Assembly (NCBI GenBank): GCA_036768485.1
Contig: JAVLUZ010000167.1
Span: 1-64,000 of the forward strand
DNA: 64,000 bases
From: Mermis nigrescens
Taxonomy: Eukaryota > Nematoda > Enoplea > Mermithida > Mermithidae
Direction: 5' to 3'
Below are positions 57,547-64,000 of this stretch, piece after piece. Every line of letters starts with the position of its first letter. Positions within the stretch are counted from its first letter, which is position 1. The notes under the pieces were generated by a model that saw only the letters and a program-made list of their open reading frames with translations, had not been told where the DNA came from and searched no databases. The position numbers and the translations under genes are program-made.

Positions 57547-57866
57547 CAGGCACGTATCTCTGGGGGAATGGGGGGTTCGGTCACCCCCAAAATTTAGAAA
57601 AATTGGAAACAGGACTTTTTAAACGTTATTTTGTGCTATTTTTAGCCTTTCTGGGCTAAGTCCCCCAAAAAAAGTGGTCTTGTGCAACCTTAAAATCAGA
57701 CACGTAGCTCTGGGAAGAATGGGGGGTCCGGACCCCCATATTCAGGAAAATCGGAAAAATATGACTTTTTAAACATTATTTTGGATTTTTTAGTTTTTTG
57801 GGCTTTTTCTACCTAAATTGGTGTTGGTCCCCCCCAAAATACATAGGACGGCCAGCTACGTGCCTG
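57547..57866. mobile_element. hAT-D pair, copy D5
   Basis: 320 bp. Flanks GAGCTGAG and CAGCTGAG agree at 7 of 8. Two D-type left ends, CAGGCACGTATCTCTGG at 57547 and CAGACACGTAGCTCTGG at about 57697, share one right end GGCCAGCTACGTGCCTG. This is either a tandem dimer or a D inserted in a D. Confidence 0.78.
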
Positions 57867-58192
57867 CAGCTGAGTTACTATATTCAGGCTTTTCTGGCTC
57901 TTTATGTATATCTATTATATAGCTACGATATCGACAAGATTAAGTTGAAGAAAATAAGGCAAAGGTGATATACTCGTATTTTACCTCACCTGGTTATTAC
58001 TTCTTTTTATTCTCGCACACAGTAAAAAAACGTGGAAAAATTCGTGCCTTGTCGATTTTTTTCGCAAACTTCTCGGAGTTTCCCTGATTTTCCGTTTAGC
58101 AGTCTTGTTTCGATATTTTTTTCATATCTGAAATGGATTATATTAATTTGGAAAATTATTCTCAGATTATACCCTGTTTTTGAAGTGTTTAG
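57867..58192. other. GH27 intron 3, right end
   Basis: Single-copy A+T-rich DNA. A 170-codon open frame on the minus strand covers it but is antisense to exon 4. The acceptor is AAGTGTTTAG. Confidence 0.55.
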
Positions 58193-58290
58193 CTTTCCCT
58201 GAAATGGGCCGTTATCTGAATATGACCGGAAGAAGTATTGTTTACAGCTGCAGTTGGCCTTTTTACATACGAAAAGAGTTGAGGAAAGAA
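58193..58290 (+). CDS. GH27 enzyme, exon 4 (substrate-specificity loop)
   Basis: 98 bp. The first two bases complete the codon begun in exon 3 (G|CT, Ala), then FPEMGRYLNMTGRSIVYSCS, then WPFYIRKELRKE. This matches the family block (G/A)(Y/F)P-x-M-x-x-x-LN-x-TGR-x-I-x-YSC-x-WP. The Cys is the usual disulfide partner. Two residues in the loop set specificity: human alpha-galactosidase has Glu and Leu (E-W-P-L), human NAGA Ser and Ala (S-W-P-A). This protein has Ser and Phe. The donor is GTACGA, and the phase-0 end joins exon 5. The exon was found only because phase and conserved motif agree; a longer antisense frame hides it. N-M-T is a possible N-glycosylation site. Confidence 0.93.
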
Positions 58291-59399
58291 GTACGAATAT
58301 TATAAAAATGAGCATAATTAGCAGTATTGATATATAATCAATAAAAAACATAAAGGAGAGACTGATTAAAAGTAAAACATCAGTAATAATAAATAAATTA
58401 TTGCCTCTGTTAAATAGAAATAAGATTAAACTATGCAGGAAATATAAAAACGAATTTTTTCGCGAATCGGTCCAAAATTCGTAAGCAAACTTGTTGCTCA
58501 GTTTCGAATTTTTCTTCAATCTGAAATAACAGAATAAATAATTGAATAAAGTACGATATAATATAGAAAAATATAAACTTCGAAAAAATTAAAAGTTCGA
58601 TGCAATAGAGAACATTTTTCAATCTTAATTAACCTGTAAGTAAACTTCTTGTAAAGCTAATTTTGTAAACTATAAGCTTTAACTCGAAATATATCAGCCG
58701 CGTGCTGAATTTTTTGTTTTTTGAAGGTTTTCTGAGCTGGTCTTGTCTTAATTTTTCTTTTTTCAATTTTTTTAAATCAAATTTTATAGTTTTATATCTT
58801 AAAATACTGCTTTTTAATTTTTTCCAAATTCTGGCCGAGTTAGATCATGTTTTACTTTTTGTGGACTCGCATAAATTCATACAACCTGTACAAAAATAAA
58901 GATTATAATGACATTAATCCTACGAATTACATTATTCAATTTCTTCGTCAAGTCTTTTGACTTTAATTTATTCTTTTTTCGACTTATTTGTTAAATTCAT
59001 TTGCACTGAACGGGTCCCCAGCCAAGCTTGATTATCAAGGCGCTCAGCATCTGGCCAAAATTTTATTTTTTACTGCACTTGTTCTAATAAAATTCCAGTT
59101 TTTCTATATCATTAAATTTACGGCTCAATTATTGTTTTCGTTATAAACTGTAGGCGGGTTTATTTTATATATTTTTCATTTTTTAAAAATGAACGATGAA
59201 TGTTGTTAATGAATGTCTATGTAATTTTTTGTGAAATATCAATCTGTGTCTCAATCTATTCTACGAGTTTATTCTCTAGATTTATTAATTCAGTCGGAAT
59301 AAATAATTTAGTGATTGAGTTGTTGGCTTTGTCCTCAGTAAATACTTATTACGGTAGCATAATTCATTTTTATGCCTCATTGTATACTTTGCTTACTAT
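58291..59399. other. GH27 intron 4, left part
   Basis: A+T-rich single-copy DNA. No gene. Confidence 0.5.
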
Positions 59400-59605
59400 C
59401 GGTCGGATTTACGTAGGGGGGCTGGCCGGCGCCCCCCCCGCCCCCATTGGCCCAATAAAAATAGTGCGCAAAATTACGGATTTTTGAGCGATTTTTAGCG
59501 ATTTTCTGGATTAAAATAGCTAATTTTTCCGCCCAAGTCAGAATTCCGCCCCCCCCCTTAGAGGTTCCGCGCCCCCCCCTTAAGAAAATCCTGGATCCGG
59601 CACTG
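59400..59605. mobile_element. hAT-B MITE, copy B2
   Basis: 206 bp, perfect 8-bp duplication CTTACTAT (59392-59399, 59606-59613). Start worn (CGGTCGGATTTACG), end TCCTGGATCCGGCACTG. Interior GAGCGATTTTTAGCGATTTT as in B1 and B3. Confidence 0.9.
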
Positions 59606-59613
59606 CTTACTAT

Positions 59614-61197
59614 CCTACGAATTCCTGTTCAAAAATTACATATAAAAATTAGAAAAAACATCAAAATCTCTAATGCATGTGAAATATACGTATCATAGGT
59701 GCACAAGGTCAGGGTTGGCGGGGGAATGGAATCCTAAAAATCCAAAACAGTAAATTGGACATTCACGATTTTTTTCTGTTTTAAAGATCAAAATGGTCAA
59801 AATAGCCAACGGCTTTTTGATCGTAATATCGCATTTGAAAAGCATTTCTGTCCATGTTGACTGCATTATATCACTTTTAATTCTAAAAAATGCAAAAATT
59901 TATCAATTTTGGGCGCCTTTCTGAGTAAAAAGCACTTAAAAGCACTAATCTGGCGCTAAGCGCGAAAAATTTTTTTGACGTTTCTACTGCTTTTGACCTC
60001 AAAAATGATGCAAAAAACGTTCCATCAGCTCAAAATCGCCGGACAGTACCTGTACGGCTGACCCTTCAGGGGTTAATACCCCTCACCCCTATGTGCATGT
60101 ATGATACGTATATAGCAAATATAAACAGTAAAAATCATTTATATGGAATCACTGTTTTTTTTATCGCGGCGCAAAGGAAACCCGCCCTGCGCTAATGGGA
60201 CATTTCGTTCATTAGCGCCATGCGCAAAAGGCTTTTTGGGCAAAAAATTAGAAATTTAAACATTTTATATTGCATTTTGATTTAAAAATTTTTAAAATTT
60301 TTTCGGCGCTTGGCGCCGACTTCTTAAGAATGAATTAATTGTGTTTGCCAACCACCGCTTTCCTGTTTCATCATAAGCGAATCCCTGCTTTAGCATCTTT
60401 GCAGTAATGAATTCTTGTTTTTGTGGTGCATGGTGCCAAATTAATTGTTTTCATTTTAAATTTATCTTTGAAATAGCCCAGCCTTGAGATACACATTGAG
60501 AAGATGCCAAAATTTCAGGCGCTTTGCATCTAATTATTGGTTTCTGTATAGCGGTTGCATTTTGCAATACACGAAAATTGAGTGCAAACTGCAAAGACAG
60601 CTTGAAGAAATCGCTCAGTCTAGTATAGGCAAGGCAATGAGAAATCAGGTATCAAATTGATATTTTTACCATTAGATTTCTTGTTCGAGTTGGAACCAGT
60701 AGTAAGAATTTTTTAAATTTCTTGCCAGAATTTATTGTCAGTCAGCAGTACATGGAGCGCATCAGAAGTTCAAAAATGCCCTTATTTTTGCCTATCGCCA
60801 AGCATTTAAAGGTTTTTGGTGCGCTAATGAGAAGCTCCGCGCGCAAACGCTCTATCCTGGCCATTAGCGGCTGCGCAAATGGGGGTGGCGCTAAAAAAAA
60901 TCCCTGTATGGAATAGTAAAATAGCAGACAAACATGACAATGATGGGCTTTGTAGGCTGTATAAAAAGAAAAAGTGTAAGAATTAAAACTATAAGAACGT
61001 GGAGCGAAAACTAAAGAAAATTGTAAGAAAACAAAAAATAATAAACAATTGGATTTAAAATTTGCCTTAGGAAAATACATATGTACAGCATACTGATTTT
61101 CTCTGCTTTCACTTTTTAATGTCACGCTGTATTCTTTTGTGCTAAAATTTGTCATCTTGGTAATTTTTTCGAATTGCCTGCCTGCCCATTCGTTCAG
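59614..61197. other. GH27 intron 4, right part
   Basis: No gene. Hairpin TTTTCGGCGCTTGGCGCCGA at about 60300 and a worn one at 59950. 60180-60240 and 60810-60900 share GCGCTAATG... and CATTAGCG words in opposite orientation (an old inverted repeat around 60540). The exon 5 acceptor is CATTCGTTCAG. Confidence 0.45.
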
Positions 61198-61359
61198 CCT
61201 AATTATCGCGAAATAGCGAAACATTGTAACCTGTGGCGAAATTTCGACGATATTCAAATAAATTGGAAATCGATCGAGCATATTATCGAGTTTTACGATA
61301 AGAATCAGAAACATTTGGGCCAGTTTCACGGGCCTGGCCATTGGAATGATCCTGACATG
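61198..61359 (+). CDS. GH27 enzyme, exon 5 (acid/base residue)
   Basis: 162 bp, reading PNYREIAKHCNLWRNFDDIQ, INWKSIEHIIEFYDKNQKHL and GQFHGPGHWNDPDM. The second Asp of RNFDD aligns with the catalytic acid/base (Asp 231 of human alpha-galactosidase, Asp 217 of NAGA). GPGHWNDPDM is the family block that closes the active-site face; human alpha-galactosidase has Gly where this protein and NAGA have His. Donor GTTTGT. The next exon should begin with (L)-(I/V)-I-G-N-F-G-L-S, but nothing like it was found before 64000. The rest of the barrel and the C-terminal beta domain, about 140 residues, lie beyond the window. Confidence 0.95.
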
Positions 61360-61506
61360 GTTTGTGCATACACATTAGGCTTCTCGACTATTGTTAGAGA
61401 CAGTCAGAAGTTTTCAGAGGTATAGACCCCACAAGGAAAATATTTATGCAAATGAGACAAAATCAAAACTAGAAAAAAGTCAAGTTTTTCTGTAGAAAAC
61501 TCCAAT

Positions 61507-61685
61507 CTGGGGCGGATCTGCCCCCCCCCCCCCCCCCATTGGCCCAAAATTGTGCGCAAAATTAAGCATTTTTGAGCGATTTTTAGCGATTTTCGGGTTA
61601 AAACGGCTAATTTTTCCGTCCAAGTCAGGGTTCTGCCCCCCTTAGGGGTACCGCCCCCCTTAGGAAAATCCTAGATCCGCCACTG
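61507..61685. mobile_element. hAT-B MITE, copy B3
   Basis: 179 bp. Start CTGGGGCGGATCTG, end TCCTAGATCCGCCACTG. Flanking ACTCCAAT and CTCTCAAT are only roughly alike. Long C-run after the left end. Confidence 0.75.
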
Positions 61686-62371
61686 CTCTCAATCATTTGC
61701 AACAAAGCGAAGGCTGCTGTATGTTTTCCCTGTTTAAAGATTCGCATAGATCAATCATCGCCACGTCACTTTCATGAGGGATGAGCAGGATTTTCCTGCT
61801 TAAAGGTGCCTACCTAAAGTTGCTAATGCCTGAAAGTATTTGAGCCCTTCCCCGTTTTTTTTTGGAAAAAAAACATGCCTTTTTGGCCGTTCTTAGATGT
61901 TTTTGGCCGGAAATTGATAGCGAACTTTATTAATTTATTTATGATTTTAATTTAATCCGCGACTTCCGAATATAATCCATTGAGAAAAATCTTAAATATA
62001 GCTTTTTGCCTCTATTGTAGAATTTTTCGACCCCGTAATTTTTTTGCCTTTAGAAATCAAAAAATTTAAAATTTTCTCTGTTTCCTAGTTGTTAATTAAT
62101 CTTTTCCAATGTTCAAACGTGTAGAATGACCCATATTTGTTAACGTACATTTCAATTCTGTCCTTTTTTGAAGATTTCTTTACAATCAAAAGTTTTATGC
62201 ATATTTGAATCGCTACTTATATGTGCACACTTTAAGCCTATTTGCTTGAGGTTGTTTTCTGTTGTTTAAAATTTGCATTCTCGTCGCTAATTAAATATAA
62301 TAAATTTTGAATAATAACAAAACTGAGATGAAATGCTGTAGAATTGGGGGATAGATCAAGTTCGGAATGTA
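61686..62371. other. GH27 intron 5, no feature
   Basis: A+T-rich, no repeats or coding signals recognised. Confidence 0.45.
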
Positions 62372-62515
62372 CAGTGCTCGCCATGAAAGTTGACGCACCA
62401 TCATAATCAGATTAATTTTTAGGTGATGCGTAGCACCACGTTTTGTCCATTATTCTCTATTAACTTGTTTTGTACTATAGGATATTACTCTCCAACATGC
62501 CATTATTGCGGGTAG
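62372..62515. mobile_element. Tc1/mariner-type MITE, left arm only
   Basis: CAGTGCTCGCCATGAAAGTTG after TA, then matches the left arm of the 55224 element through TTGTACTATAGGATATTACTC to CCATTATTGCGG. The right arm is not seen; the 18-bp minisatellite takes over. Confidence 0.8.
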
Positions 62516-62525
62516 GGGACACTTG

Positions 62526-62824
62526 GTCAGCATATTCAGATGGCCAGTGTATTCAGATGGCCAGCCTAGTTCAGATGGTCAGCATATACAGATGGCCAGC
62601 CTACTTCAGATGGTCAGCATATTCAGATGGCCAGCATATTCAGATGACCAGCATATTCAGATGGCTGGTGTATTCAGATGGCCGGTGTATTTAGATGGCC
62701 AGCATATTCAGATGGCCAGCGTATTCAGATGGCCAGTGTATTCAGATGGCCAGCGTATTTAGATGGCCAGCGTATTCAGATGGCCAGCATATTCAGATAA
62801 CCAGCATATTCAGGTGGCCAGCAT
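62526..62824. repeat. 18-bp minisatellite (TTCAGATGGCCAGCATAT)
   Basis: About 16 units, some with one or two substitutions. The period is a multiple of three, so open frames with a six-residue repeat arise by chance. Confidence 0.95.
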
Positions 62825-63734
62825 AAGGCCAATAAAGGTTAAGAAACAAAGGTTAAAGATTGGCTTTTCATCCAATACTGAGTATTATCAACACACCGAG
62901 GTGTGATTCTCGCTGAGATACCACAAGGGGTTGCAACTCCCAAGGGCCTTAACCTTCGCCACACAAGTTTAGCTTCCCATTTATCAATTCTTCCTTTGCT
63001 AACAATAATCATTGAATAAGTTTTGTTTTCTTCAGAACCATTTCGCCTTTTGATGCTTTTGCAGTCGATGCATTTCTAATATTCGTTTGTAACACTGTTG
63101 CACAGAACACTGCAGCTTTTTTCGAATATTGATAATGACCAGCCTGATTAAATGATTTAAAAGTAAGGACTGTAGTAGAAAGCTTGAAACTCAAAGTACG
63201 ATTAGCCTCTCCATAATCCATTTCAGAATAAAATGTTCACTTTGTGTTACCTAATCTTTGTTGATGTAACTACTGTTAACTAAAAAAGCCTTTGCATTTG
63301 TTTATTGAATTATTATTGAGTAAACAATTGTTAACCTGGCATGTACATATATAATAGGATCATTCTACATCCTGCATTATCGATTAATCTGTCCTAATTG
63401 TTGACCTAAACATAGTATTCTGACATGCACAGTAACAGGTAGGTATATAGTTAGGTAGGTACCCATAGAGTTTGTAATCAAATAATTCACCCAGTGTACC
63501 TACGACCACACAGGCTTCATGAGTATTCTCAGGGTCTAAATGGGGTTAAGTCGAAAACAATGCGAAAATTACAATTCTAGGGGTTTCCCAATGTGTGCCT
63601 ATAATGCTTTTCTATTGGTTACTATATTTATCTTAGTAGCATGTAGGATTACTTACTTATGTGCATTTGGTAGCACACTCAAACATGGTGGCGCAGATGG
63701 CACTAACCCTCCACTTACTCACCAAGCCTTAAGC
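62825..63734. other. No recognised gene
   Basis: Lies between the two minisatellite arrays. No transposase or exon was identified on either strand. An internal region of the same mobile element is possible. Confidence 0.4.
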
Positions 63735-63845
63735 TGGCCATCTGACTGAGCTGATCATGTGAATATGCTGGCCTTCTGATTATGTTGGCCATCTGAATAT
63801 GCTGGCCATCAGAATACGCTGGCCATCTGAATATGCTGGCCATGT
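63735..63845. repeat. 18-bp minisatellite, inverted array
   Basis: Four to six units of GGCCATCTGAATATGCT, the reverse complement of the 62526 array. Confidence 0.85.
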
Positions 63846-64000
63846 TAACACAGTGGGCGTCAGAAATAAGGTATTAGTCTAGTATGTCACCCTATTTAGA
63901 AACTGATCATCCCTGTATAGTTAGCATGTCACCACTGTTTCTACTACAATATATCATAAAACGGTTTGTTTATGAAGCTATAAGGTCAACAAGAAAATAG

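Noticed and set aside
58007..58519. 170-codon open frame on the minus strand with apparent membrane segments
   Set aside because: It is antisense to GH27 exon 4, which has a conserved family motif and correct splice phases on the + strand. The frame is A+T-rich and resembles no known protein.
60673..60710. Possible GH27 exon with a reading ISCSSWNQ
   Set aside because: It looked like the YSCSWP motif, but no GT donor follows in phase and the true motif was found at 58243-58260.
62470..62762. Frames with a six-residue repeat (SDGQHI-like)
   Set aside because: The 18-bp minisatellite has a period divisible by three and so cannot introduce stops; there is no start context or exon support.

Overview
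The window is animal nuclear DNA from a repeat-rich, probably invertebrate genome. The evidence is spliced genes with GT-AG introns of 2.7 to 19 kb, single exons lost in kilobases of transposon relics, and A+T-rich intergenic sequence. The species cannot be fixed; two very short TTAGGC tracts (nematode-type telomere unit) are too weak to place it. No bacterial genes, operons, CRISPR arrays, rRNA or tRNA genes were recognised.

Two host genes could be assembled by hand, both on the + strand. (1) TMA7, a 65-residue ribosome-associated protein, has three coding exons at 10224-10239, 29279-29334 and 32050-32175, with a poly(A) signal at 32264. Its first intron is 19 kb and holds most of the transposon mosaic of the left half. 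(2) A secreted glycoside hydrolase family 27 enzyme (alpha-galactosidase / alpha-N-acetylgalactosaminidase) starts at 34640 and runs off the right edge. Five exons (34640-34806, 40832-41006, 45928-46102, 58193-58290, 61198-61359) join in one frame to give 259 residues, from signal peptide to the GHWNDPDM motif. The C-terminal third lies beyond the window.

Everything else is mobile or repeated DNA. 1-8.5 kb: decayed Ty3/gypsy pol, then a gag-like reading frame and a single LTR. 10.3-19.3 kb: a large inverted composite carrying a 20-bp minisatellite, a 5'-truncated LINE and a Tc1/mariner foldback element with about 515-bp arms. 21.4-24.8, 29.9-30.5, 33.4-34.5, 41.9-45.0, 46.2-47.9, 49.7-52.1 and 52.2-54.9 kb: nested hAT-like elements, most with an 8-bp target-site duplication (TSD) that can be read directly. 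Nesting reaches three or four levels. Small Tc1/mariner hairpins with TA duplications lie at 27.7, 37.7, 55.2 and 62.4 kb.

The element names used here (hAT-a, -A, -B, -C, -D, -F, -F', -H, -K, family E, family I, family M) are labels made for this report, not database names. The most unusual signal is a short hairpin, GGCGC-TTC-GCGCC with A/T-rich flanks. It recurs dozens of times, on both strands, inside element families that otherwise share no visible sequence.
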